Below, piece by piece: positions 1 through 9,551 of a stretch of 64,000 nucleotides of DNA. The DNA comes from SHZI01 sp964417725. Lineage in GTDB: Bacteria; Pseudomonadota; Gammaproteobacteria; Steroidobacterales; GCA-2729495. The stretch covers positions 26,417-90,416 of the forward strand of contig CAYQIV010000013.1 of assembly GCA_964417725.1 (NCBI GenBank), written 5' to 3'. The number at the start of each line of letters is the position of its first letter. The stretch's first letter is position 1. The notes beneath the pieces were generated by a model. That model did no database searches and was not told the origin of the DNA. It saw nothing but the letters and a program-made list of their open reading frames with translations. The position numbers and the translations under genes were made by a program.

Positions 1-351
1 GAACGGGACCTGGCGATGGGCAGCACGCAGGTGGGGCCACACCGGGCCGACCTCCTGATCACGATCGACAGCGGACGGGCCCGGGAGCGGGTGTCACGTG
101 GGCAGGAAAAACTGCTGGTGACCGCGCTCTGCCTCGCGCAGGTCGAACTCGTCTCACAGACCCTGGCCGGTCGCGTCGTGTTGCTCGTCGACGAGCCGGT
201 GGCCGATCTCGACCGCGCTCGGCTCGCGGCCTTTCAAATGGCGATCCAGCAGGCCCCCGCACAGGTCTTCATGACGGCACTGGACCAGACCACCTTCGAC
301 TTGCCGGCCGACACCCGGACGTTCCACGTGGAACAGGGCACACTGCTATAA
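1..351 (+). CDS. recF: RecF, C-terminal fragment (cut by window edge)
   Basis: C-terminal 116 residues of the RecF recombination mediator, an SMC-like ATPase that helps load RecA at gaps. The frame is open from base 1. Visible are the TQVGPHRADL motif, the SRGQEK segment (RecF form of the ABC signature) and the Walker B-like VVLLVDEPVADLD, where the family usually has DD or DE before the loop. The gene runs into gyrB with only 28 bases between, the usual dnaA-dnaN-recF-gyrB order, so the origin side of the chromosome lies to the left. Its last codons contain a gyrB promoter element. Confidence 0.95.
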   Translation, partial: ERDLAMGSTQVGPHRADLLITIDSGRARERVSRGQEKLLVTALCLAQVELVSQTLAGRVVLLVDEPVADLDRARLAAFQMAIQQAPAQVFMTALDQTTFDLPADTRTFHVEQGTLL

Positions 352-352
352 T
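344..352 (+). promoter_or_regulatory. Extended -10 promoter for gyrB, overlapping the recF stop codon
   Basis: TGCTATAAT is a perfect extended -10 (TGn plus TATAAT) that includes the TAA stop of recF. No good -35 is visible 16-18 bases upstream, which is tolerated with an extended -10. A start near base 359 would give gyrB a leader of about 20 bases containing its ribosome site GAGGG. Confidence 0.6.
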
Positions 353-379
353 CCGCGGGTTCTGAACCGAGGGCGCCCC

Positions 380-2790
<2,411 letters not shown>

Positions 2791-2794
<4 letters not shown>

Positions 2795-3525
2795 CGGCGT
2801 GCCGGCGGCGGTGCGGGCAGGCCGCGGATCTCGGCGATCTGGCGCTCCACCCAGGCCTGGATCTCGGCGTTGACCTCGCGCGGCTCACGCCCGGCCGGGT
2901 CGACCGGTGGGCCGATGCGGAACGTGACCGTGCCGGCGCGCTTGTGCATCCCGCGTCGCGGCCAGAAGTATCCCGCATCGTGCGCAACCGGCACCAGCAC
3001 GCACCCTGCACGCTGGGCCAGCAGCACACCGCCGAGGCCGTAGCGCCGCGACTCGCCGGCCGGCATCCGCGTGCCCTCCGGGAATACCATCACCCACAGG
3101 CCGTCGGCAAGGCGCTTCGTGCCTTGCGTGATCAGTTGTTCCACGGCCTGCCGGCCCGTGCCCCGGGCGATGGCGATGGGCTGCAGCACGGCCAGTGCCC
3201 AGCCGAAGAAAGGTGCCCACATCAGCTCGCGCTTCAGCACCCAGCACTGGCGGGGAAAAATCAGCTGCTGGACGATGGTCTCGTACGCCGAGGAATGCTT
3301 GAGGAGCACGACGCTGGCCCGGGACGGCACATGCTCCAGCCCCTCGACGCGGTAGCGCAGGCCACACAGCCGCTCGCCGAGCCAGACCATGCTGCGCGCC
3401 CACGTGCGCGCCACGCGATAGCGCGTGGCGTGCCCCAACGGGCTGACCAGCAGCACCGCCAGGCTCCACGGCAGAATGCTGATGAAAAGAAGTGCGGTGA
3501 ACAGCACCGAACGGAGAAACGCCAT
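2791..3525 (-). CDS. plsC: 1-acyl-sn-glycerol-3-phosphate acyltransferase (PlsC family)
   Basis: Inner-membrane acyltransferase expected to transfer a fatty acyl chain to lysophosphatidic acid or a related acceptor. It has 244 residues, an N-terminal hydrophobic segment (about 3-30), and the FPEGTR acceptor motif. The catalytic block reads KHSSAYE (H77-E82), i.e. HX4E instead of the canonical HX4D; I believe this variant also occurs in pseudomonad homologues beside gmhB, from memory. I start at the ATG at 3525 because it forms TGATG with the gmhB stop; an in-frame start 21 bases upstream would overlap gmhB. Last gene of the glyQ-glyS-gmhB-plsC operon; a true substrate other than lysophosphatidate is possible. 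Confidence 0.88.
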
Positions 3526-4091
3526 CACGCCACCTGCTCGGCGCACAAAAGGTCCGCGACCGCCGCCAGGTCGTCACACACGATGACACCTTCACCGCGC
3601 TGCGCCTCGCTCCGTGCGCCGTTGCCGGTGCGCACCAGGATGGGTCGTGCGCCGACGGCGCGTGCCGCCTCGATGTCGCGCAGCGAATCGCCGACCACCG
3701 GCACGCCGGTCATCGGGCAGCCGAAATGTGCACCGATCTGTTCGAGGAGCCCCGGTCGCGGCTTGCGGCATGCGCAACCCGCATCGGGTCGGTGCGGGCA
3801 ATACCAGACCCCGGCAAGCCGCCCGCCACTCGACTCGATCGCAGCGCGCATGCGTGCATCGATTTCCGCGAGTGCCGCCGGTGTGATCAGGCCTCTCCCC
3901 ACGCCTGACTGGTTGCTGGCGATGACCACGCGGTAACCGGCCCGGCACAGGCGGGCGATCGCGGCGAGGCTCCCGGGCAGGGCCTGCCACTCATCGGCGC
4001 ACTTGATGAAATCCGCCGAGTCGCGGTTGATGACGCCGTCGCGGTCGAGGACGACCAGCGCGCCGCCTGTGGCCGGTGGCTGCGTGCTCAC
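3525..4091 (-). CDS. gmhB: D-glycero-beta-D-manno-heptose 1,7-bisphosphate 7-phosphatase
   Basis: HAD-family phosphatase removing the 7-phosphate in ADP-heptose synthesis for the LPS inner core. It has 188 residues, the normal length. Motif I is LDRDGVINRD with the nucleophile and acid aspartates; SNQSGVGRG is motif II; the zinc-site block CPHRPDAGCACRKPRPG distinguishes GmhB from histidinol phosphatase; VGDSLRDIEAA carries the motif IV acids. It starts with GTG and overlaps the glyS stop as GTGA. Its presence implies a heptose-containing LPS. Confidence 0.93.
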   Translation of the reverse strand: MSTQPPATGGALVVLDRDGVINRDSADFIKCADEWQALPGSLAAIARLCRAGYRVVIASNQSGVGRGLITPAALAEIDARMRAAIESSGGRLAGVWYCPHRPDAGCACRKPRPGLLEQIGAHFGCPMTGVPVVGDSLRDIEAARAVGARPILVRTGNGARSEAQRGEGVIVCDDLAAVADLLCAEQVA

Positions 4092-6193
4092 GCCACCGAC
4101 AGGCAGGAGAGGTCGGCGATGTCGAGGAACATGTCGTGCATTCCCCGCAGCAACGCCAGCCGGTTGGCGCGCAGGTGCGGGTCGTCGGCCATGACCAGGA
4201 CCGCCTCGAAGAACGCGTCGACGGGCGTGCGCAGTGCAGCCAGCCGGCGCAGCGCGGTGGTGTAGTCGCGCGCGGCCAGTGCCGCGGCGTGGTGGCCGGC
4301 TGCGGTCTGGATGGCCTCGTGCAGCGCCCGCTCTTCGCCGTGCTCGAAGCGCACCGGGTCGACCTTCAGCGAGGGCACCTCACCGGCGCTGCGCAGGATG
4401 TTGGTGATGCGCTTGTTGGCAACCGCGAGGCTCTCCGCCTCGGGCAGCAGCGTGAAGGCGTGCACCGCGCGCAGCCGCTGGTGGAAATCGAGCGGCGAGG
4501 CCGGCTGGCGCAGGCGGACGGCCTCGAACATCGCGGCGCTGATCGTGCCGGGCCCGAGCTGCGGCGACAGCCCGTCCAGACACCAGCCGCGCAGGCGGTC
4601 GATGACGAAGGCGTGCAGGTCGCTGGCGATGGCGTCCGGTGCGGGCATGCGCGCCGGCTGCAGGTGGACGGCACGGGCGAGGAGTGCCGGCAGGTCCACG
4701 TCGAGCCCGTTCTCGATGATGATGCGCAGCAGGCCGAGCGCCGCCCGGCGCAGGGCAAAGGGGTCCTTGCCGCCGCCGGGGCGCTTGCCCAGCGCGAAAA
4801 TGCCCGCCAGCGTGTCGAGCCGGTCGGCAAGGGCCAGCGCCTGCCCGGCCGGACTTGCCGGCAACCGGTCGCCGGCATGGCGGGGCAGATACTGCTCGCC
4901 GATGGCCGTGGCCACGGCCGGGGGCTCGCCGTCGACGCGCGCCAGATGCCCCCCGACGATGCCCTGCAACTCGGGAAATTCCCCGACCAGATGGCTCAGC
5001 AGGTCAGCCTTGGCGAGTTGTGCGGCGCGCACTGCGGGCACCGCCGGACAGCCGATGGCCGATGCGACCGCTTCCGCCAGTTGTGCCACCCGTGCGGATT
5101 TGTCGGCGAGACTGCCGAGGCCCTTCTGCCAGACCATCGAGGCCAGTGGCGTGCAGCGCGCCTCCAGGGTCGTGCGCTGGTCCTGCTGCCAGAAAAACTC
5201 CGCGTCGCTCAGCCGCGGCAGGACGACGCGTTCGTTGCCCTCGCGCACCTGGTCGGGATCGCGGCTGTCGATGTTGGCCAAGGTGACGAAATGCGGCAGC
5301 AGCCGGCCCCCCGTTCCGCGCAGGGGGAAGTAGCGCTGGTGGCCCTGCAACGTGGCCACCAGGACCTCCTCGGGCAGGGCCAGAAACCGTTCGGCGAAAC
5401 GGCCGAGGACCGGCACCGGCCATTCGACCAGTGCGGTGACCTCGTCGAGCAGTGCGTCGTCCTCGACCGGCTGGCCGCCGACGCGGGCGGCGGCCGTCGC
5501 CACGAGTTCGCGGACCCGATCGCGCCGTGCGGCAAAGCCGGTGATGACCTTGCCCTCTTCGAGCAGCACGCGGGCGTAGTCGGCCGGGCTGCACAGGTCG
5601 AACGGGCCAGGGGCATGGAAGCGATGGCCGCGCGTCGTGCGACCGGATTCGACCCCGAGCACGGCGCCCGGCACCACCGACTCGCCGAGCAGCATCACGA
5701 CCCAGTGCACCGGCCGCACGAACTCGACCTCACCGGCACCCCAGCGCATGCGTCGTGCCACCGGCAGGGCGGCCAGCGCGGCATCGACGATCCCGGGCAG
5801 CAACGTGGCCGTCGGCTGGCCGGGCTGCCGGGTGCGATAGCACAGCCATGCGCCCTTCGGCGTCTCATCGCGGTCGAGGTCCTCGATGCCGACGCCGAGG
5901 CCCTCGGCAAAGGCGCTGGCGGCACGTGTCGGCCGGCCTTCGGCGTCGAAGGCCACGCGCAACGGCGGGCCGCGCTTCTCGATGGCCTGTGCGGGCTGTT
6001 CGACGGCAAGCGCCGTCACATGCACCGCGAGCCGGCGCGGCGTGGCATGGGAGACGAGTGCCTTGAAGGCGAGGTCGGCTTCGGCGAGGCCGCGGCGCAC
6101 GCCGTCGGCAAACCCCAGCTCGAGGTCGCGCAGCGATTTCGGCGGCAGTTCTTCCGTGCCGATTTCGACAAGAAAATCCGCCCGGGCACTCAT
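4088..6193 (-). CDS. glyS: Glycine--tRNA ligase beta subunit
   Basis: Beta subunit of the alpha2beta2 glycyl-tRNA synthetase, providing the tRNA-binding body and an HD-like domain. The N-terminal DFLVEIGTEELPPKSL is the family signature; GHQRYFP and the PGGGKDPFALRRAALG segment are also diagnostic. With the ATG at 6193 the protein is 701 residues and its start overlaps the glyQ stop as ATGA. An in-frame ATG 30 bases upstream would reach into glyQ and is less likely. Translationally coupled to glyQ. Confidence 0.96.
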   Translation of the reverse strand: MSARADFLVEIGTEELPPKSLRDLELGFADGVRRGLAEADLAFKALVSHATPRRLAVHVTALAVEQPAQAIEKRGPPLRVAFDAEGRPTRAASAFAEGLGVGIEDLDRDETPKGAWLCYRTRQPGQPTATLLPGIVDAALAALPVARRMRWGAGEVEFVRPVHWVVMLLGESVVPGAVLGVESGRTTRGHRFHAPGPFDLCSPADYARVLLEEGKVITGFAARRDRVRELVATAAARVGGQPVEDDALLDEVTALVEWPVPVLGRFAERFLALPEEVLVATLQGHQRYFPLRGTGGRLLPHFVTLANIDSRDPDQVREGNERVVLPRLSDAEFFWQQDQRTTLEARCTPLASMVWQKGLGSLADKSARVAQLAEAVASAIGCPAVPAVRAAQLAKADLLSHLVGEFPELQGIVGGHLARVDGEPPAVATAIGEQYLPRHAGDRLPASPAGQALALADRLDTLAGIFALGKRPGGGKDPFALRRAALGLLRIIIENGLDVDLPALLARAVHLQPARMPAPDAIASDLHAFVIDRLRGWCLDGLSPQLGPGTISAAMFEAVRLRQPASPLDFHQRLRAVHAFTLLPEAESLAVANKRITNILRSAGEVPSLKVDPVRFEHGEERALHEAIQTAAGHHAAALAARDYTTALRRLAALRTPVDAFFEAVLVMADDPHLRANRLALLRGMHDMFLDIADLSCLSVA

Positions 6194-7190
6194 GGCGCGG
6201 CGTTGTCCGGGGCGGGCTGGCACAGCGGGAAGCCGAGTGCAGCACGGCGCTCGTGATACGCGGCAGCGACCGAGCGCGCCATTTCACGCACGCGCAGGAT
6301 GTAGCGCTGGCGTTCGTTGACCGAGATCGCGCGGCGTGCATCGAGAAGATTGAAACTGTGCGAAGCCTCGAGCACCTGTTCGTAGGCCGGCAGCGTCAGG
6401 CCGGCCTCGACCAGCGCCCGGCAGGCGGCCTCGGCGTGGTCGAAACGCGGGAACAGCACCGTGGTGTCGGCGTGCTCGAAGTTGTAGCGGGACATCTCGA
6501 CTTCGTTCTGATGGAAGACATCGCCATAGGTGACGCGGCCGAAGGGCCCGTCGGTCCAGCACAGGTCGTAGACGCTGTCGACACCCTGCAGATACATGGC
6601 GATGCGCTCCAGCCCGTAGGTGATCTCGCCGGTCACCGGCCGGCAGTCGAGCCCGCCAACCTGCTGGAAGTAGGTGAACTGGGTGACTTCCATCCCATTG
6701 AGCCACACCTCCCAGCCCAGCCCCCAGGCGCCCAGCGTCGGCGATTCCCAGTTGTCTTCGACGAAGCGGATGTCGTGGACCAGCGGGTCGATGCCGAGCG
6801 CCTCGAGCGACCGCAGGTAGAGGGTCTGGATGTCCGCCGGCGATGGCTTGATGACGACCTGGAACTGGTAGTAGTGCTGCAAGCGGTTGGGGTTGTCGCC
6901 ATAGCGCCCGTCGGTGGGCCGCCGGCTGGGCTGCACATAGGCGGCGCGCCCCCCCCCCCGGCCCCGGGGCCCCCCGCACGGGGGCCGGGGGGAGGGGCCG
7001 CGCCCCCACCNNNNNNNNNNGCGGCGCGCCACGGCTCCCGGCCCAAGGCGCCCAGGAAGGTGGCCGGGTGGAAGGTGCCGGCACCCATCGGCATGTCGAA
7101 GGGCTGGAGCACCACGCAGCCCTGTCGGGCCCAGTATTGCTGTAGCGCAAGGATCAGATCCTGAAAGGTTTTTGGACGATCTTGCGACAC
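6190..7190 (-). CDS. glyQ: Glycine--tRNA ligase alpha subunit, interrupted by an assembly scar
   Basis: Catalytic alpha subunit of glycyl-tRNA synthetase. The N-terminal part (TFQDLILALQQYWARQGC, MGAGTFHPATFLGALGREPWRA) and the rest (AYVQPSRRPTDGRYGDNPN through ITYGLERIAMYLQGVDSVYD) lie in two frames either side of a G/C-only stretch and ten N. Removing 6951-7030 restores one open frame of 306 residues, the family length, because GCGGCGCGCC is present at both ends. The break is therefore an assembly artefact, not a mutation. I start at GTG 7190 (VSQDRPKTFQ): the family begins just before TFQDLI, and a TATACT box lies between this codon and the only upstream ATG at 7289. Confidence 0.9.
6951..7030. 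other. Assembly scar: G/C-only junk, ten-N gap and duplicated contig end
   Basis: 6951-7010 is almost pure C and G runs, unlike any neighbouring coding sequence. 7011-7020 is ten N. 7021-7030 repeats exactly the ten bases at 6941-6950 (GCGGCGCGCC). Deleting these 80 bases joins the two glyQ frames and rebuilds the conserved residues REPWRA-AYVQPS. This is what an unmerged contig overlap plus low-quality tail looks like. Confidence 0.9.
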
Positions 7191-7222
7191 GGGAGGGGCA
7201 ATCCAGACGCGAGCGGCGCGGC

Positions 7223-7228
7223 AGTATA
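7223..7228 (-). promoter_or_regulatory. Putative -10 box for the glyQ operon
   Basis: TATACT on the minus strand, 33 bases upstream of the chosen GTG start of glyQ. No convincing -35 is visible. Its position argues against the longer glyQ start at 7289. Confidence 0.4.
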
Positions 7229-7314
7229 GCCCCGATTTTTGCGCAGCCACAGCCGCCCCGGCGTCGGGCACGTCGAGGGCGATTCGCACCGTTTTCGGGC
7301 GGGGACCATTCAGG

Positions 7315-7332
7315 TTGCACCAATATGGTGCG
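7315..7332 (+). promoter_or_regulatory. NtrC-binding site upstream of glnA
   Basis: TTGCACCAATATGGTGCG matches the NtrC operator TGCACC-N5-GGTGCA with both inner half-sites perfect. Its centre is about 85 bases upstream of the sigma-54 -12 element, a usual enhancer distance. A much weaker half-site (GCACC, 7286-7290) lies further upstream. NtrC itself is encoded at 10615-12051. Confidence 0.75.
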
Positions 7333-7393
7333 GGGCTTGTGTCGACCTTCTAAAATTAACCCCTAAAATCATGCCGTTATGATCCTGCTGGCC

Positions 7394-7410
7394 TTGGCAC
7401 GTCCTGTGCA
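7394..7410 (+). promoter_or_regulatory. Sigma-54 promoter of glnA
   Basis: TTGGCACGTCCTGTGCA fits the -24/-12 consensus TGGCACG-N4-TTGCA. The invariant GG (7396-7397) and GC (7408-7409) are separated by exactly ten bases; one mismatch (GTGCA for TTGCA) lies in the -12 box. Transcription would begin near 7420-7422, about 80 bases before the glnA ATG. Confidence 0.8.
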
Positions 7411-7502
7411 TTATCGTTGCGCATCGCCGGGCCAGCCCGGACGCACGCCGTGCGGCCCTGGCAAGTCCCTCCCTATCCAGACACTCGCACCAGGAGCAGA
7501 CC

Positions 7503-8912
7503 ATGACAGCCGCCGACGCCATCCGCCTGATCAAAGACGCCGAGGCGCGGTTCGTAGACCTGCGCTTCACCGATACCAAGGGCAAGGAGCAGCACGTCAC
7601 CGTACCGGCCAGGGTCGTCGACGAATCCTTCTTCGAGGACGGCAAGATGTTCGACGGTTCGTCGATCGGCGGCTGGAAGGGCATCCAGGAATCCGACATG
7701 GTGTTGATGCCCGATGCGGCCTCCGCCGTCGTCGACCCCTTCATGGAAGACACCACCGTCATCATCCGCTGCGACGTCTATGAGCCGTCGACCATGCAGG
7801 GCTACGACCGCTGTCCGCGCATGACAGCGCGCCGCGCCGAGGAGTACCTCAGGTCGACGGGCATCGCCGATGCGGCATTCTTCGGCCCGGAGAACGAATT
7901 CTTCATCTTCGACGACGTGCGCTATCGTTGCGCCGTCAACGGTGCCCACTACTCGGTCGACTCCGTCGAGGCAGCGTGGAACTCCGACAAGGAGCACGAA
8001 GGTGGCAACATCGGCCACCGGCCGGGTCTCAAGGGCGGTTATTTCCCCGTGCCGCCGGTCGATTCGCAGCAGGACATCCGCTCGGCCATGTGCCTGACGC
8101 TCGAGGAGATGGGCGTTGAGGTCGAGGTGCACCATCACGAGGTGGCGACCGCCGGCCAGGGCGAGATCGGCGTCAAGTTCGGCACGCTGGTGCGCAAGGG
8201 CGACGAGGTGCAGATCCTCAAGTATGTCGTCCACAACGTCGCCCACAGCTACGGCAAGACGGCCACCTTCATGCCCAAGCCGCTGGTCGGCGACAACGGC
8301 AGCGGCATGCATGTCCACCAGTCGTTGTCCAAGGGTGGCAAGAATGTCTTCACCGGTGACGGGTACGGTGGCCTGTCCGAAACGGCGCTCTACTACATCG
8401 GCGGCATCCTCAAGCATGCCAGGGCCATCAACGCTTTCACCAACCCCAGCACCAACAGCTACAAGCGTCTGGTGCCGCATTTCGAGGCGCCGGTGATGCT
8501 GGCCTACTCGGCGCGCAACCGCTCGGCCTCGATCCGCATTCCCTTCGTCGCCAGCCCGAAGGCGCGGCGCATCGAGGTGCGCTTCCCGGACAGCACCGCC
8601 AACCCGTACCTGGCGTTCACCGCCATGCTGATGGCCGGCATCGACGGTATCGTCAACAAGATCCACCCCGGCGAGCCGATGGACAAGGACCTCTACAGCC
8701 TGCCGCCGGAAGAGGAAAAGAAGATCCCGCAGGTTTGCTTCACCCTCGAGCAGGCCCTCAACGCCCTCGACCAGGACCGTGACTTCCTCAAGGCCGGCGG
8801 CGTGTTCAGCGACGACCTGATCGATGCCTACATCGAACTCAAGATGGCCGAGGTCAATCGCGTGCGCATGGCCACCCATCCGATGGAGTTCGAGCTGTAC
8901 TACAGCGTCTGA
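7503..8912 (+). CDS. glnA: Glutamine synthetase, type I (GSI-beta)
   Basis: Makes glutamine from glutamate, ammonia and ATP; dodecameric, cytoplasmic. It has 469 residues, as in enteric GlnA. Seen: MFDGSSIGGWKGI near residue 50, the ATP/metal block KPLVGDNGSGMHVHQSL near 260, and NPSTNSYKRLVPHFEAP near 315. Tyr398 in KDLYSLPPEEEKK corresponds to the adenylylation tyrosine of E. coli (397), so control by GlnE is expected. AGGAG lies 6 bases before the ATG. It is preceded by an NtrC site and a sigma-54 promoter and followed by DUF4124, ntrB and ntrC. Confidence 0.98.
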   Translation: MTAADAIRLIKDAEARFVDLRFTDTKGKEQHVTVPARVVDESFFEDGKMFDGSSIGGWKGIQESDMVLMPDAASAVVDPFMEDTTVIIRCDVYEPSTMQGYDRCPRMTARRAEEYLRSTGIADAAFFGPENEFFIFDDVRYRCAVNGAHYSVDSVEAAWNSDKEHEGGNIGHRPGLKGGYFPVPPVDSQQDIRSAMCLTLEEMGVEVEVHHHEVATAGQGEIGVKFGTLVRKGDEVQILKYVVHNVAHSYGKTATFMPKPLVGDNGSGMHVHQSLSKGGKNVFTGDGYGGLSETALYYIGGILKHARAINAFTNPSTNSYKRLVPHFEAPVMLAYSARNRSASIRIPFVASPKARRIEVRFPDSTANPYLAFTAMLMAGIDGIVNKIHPGEPMDKDLYSLPPEEEKKIPQVCFTLEQALNALDQDRDFLKAGGVFSDDLIDAYIELKMAEVNRVRMATHPMEFELYYSV

Positions 8913-8926
8913 TGGGCGCAGGGCCG

Positions 8927-8954
8927 GCATCCGGCGGCCGTCACGGCCGGATGC
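8927..8954. other. Strong hairpin after glnA
   Basis: GCATCCGGC (8927-8935) and GCCGGATGC (8946-8954) form perfect 9-base arms around a 10-base loop, 14 bases past the glnA stop. There is no T tract, so it is not a classical intrinsic terminator. It may stabilise the glnA mRNA end or attenuate reading into the DUF4124-ntrBC genes. Confidence 0.5.
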
Positions 8955-8978
8955 TGGCCGCCTGCCGGGGCCTGCGGG

Positions 8979-8984
8979 TATGCT
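8979..8984 (+). promoter_or_regulatory. Putative -10 box immediately before the DUF4124 gene
   Basis: TATGCT ends only 6 bases before the ATG at 8991, and no ribosome-binding site precedes that ATG. If used, the transcript would begin at or next to the start codon (leaderless). No clear -35 is seen. Confidence 0.3.
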
Positions 8985-8990
8985 AGGCCC

Positions 8991-9551
8991 ATGCACATGC
9001 TGTTCCTGCTCGCCGTGCTGGCCCTGGGTGGCGCCGACGTCTATCGCTGGACGGACGCCGATGGTCATGTGCATTACTCGGACCGGCCCGAGCCGGGTGC
9101 TGAACGCCTCGCCATCGACGCGAGCCCGCCGGCGTCCCGGCCGGCCATGCCGGCGCAACGCGGCGCCGGTCGCCTCGCCGCTGCCGAACCGGCGGCCGGC
9201 CCGCGGTACGCCGCGATCGAGATCCAGCAACCGGGCCAGGAAGAGGTGCTGTGGAACATCGAGGGACAGCTGAGCGTCGCGGTGACGACCACCCCGCCGC
9301 TGGTGGCGGGACACGCGCTGCAGATCTGGCTCGACGGCCGGCTGGCGACGACGCTGGCAGCGGGAGTCACGCGCACCCGGCTCGACGAGGTGTATCGCGG
9401 CGAGCACCGCCTGGAGGCGGTGGTGGTGACGACCGACGGCACGGTGGTCGGCCGCAGCGCGACGACGACGTTCTACGTGCGCCAGACGTCCATCGCCAAT
9501 CCGCAAAATCCCCTGAATCCCCAGCCCGCGCCCCAGGCGCCGGGGCCATAG
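8991..9551 (+). CDS. DUF4124 domain-containing envelope protein
   Basis: 186 residues with a short N-terminal hydrophobic segment (about 1-14) that reads as a signal peptide, followed by the DUF4124 signature DVYRWTDADGHVHYSDRP. The remainder is a proline/alanine linker and a beta-rich region (about 75-160). The domain family is common in gammaproteobacteria and its function is unknown; genes of this kind sitting between glnA and ntrB are familiar in the group. It is probably periplasmic. Its TAG stop overlaps the presumed start of ntrB. No role in nitrogen control can be read from the sequence. Confidence 0.82.
   Translation: MHMLFLLAVLALGGADVYRWTDADGHVHYSDRPEPGAERLAIDASPPASRPAMPAQRGAGRLAAAEPAAGPRYAAIEIQQPGQEEVLWNIEGQLSVAVTTTPPLVAGHALQIWLDGRLATTLAAGVTRTRLDEVYRGEHRLEAVVVTTDGTVVGRSATTTFYVRQTSIANPQNPLNPQPAPQAPGP

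Noticed and set aside
4076..6256. A 726-codon open frame on the plus strand opposite glyS/glyQ, and similar long antisense frames (e.g. 1382-2731 minus, 7473-9560 minus, 10453-12351 minus, 54332-55657 plus)
   Set aside because: High GC makes stop codons rare in antisense frames. Their translations are Arg/Ala/Gly/Gln-rich without motifs, while the opposite strand encodes complete conserved proteins.
6951..7020. Programmed frameshift or real G/C-rich insertion in glyQ
   Set aside because: The N run, the duplicated ten bases at its ends and exact repair on deletion point to an assembly fault.
8927..8954. Intrinsic terminator after glnA
   Set aside because: The hairpin is strong but no T tract follows on either strand.
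9251..9550. N-terminal extension of NtrB starting at ATG 9251
   Set aside because: That stretch lies inside the DUF4124 gene in another frame and has no similarity to NtrB.
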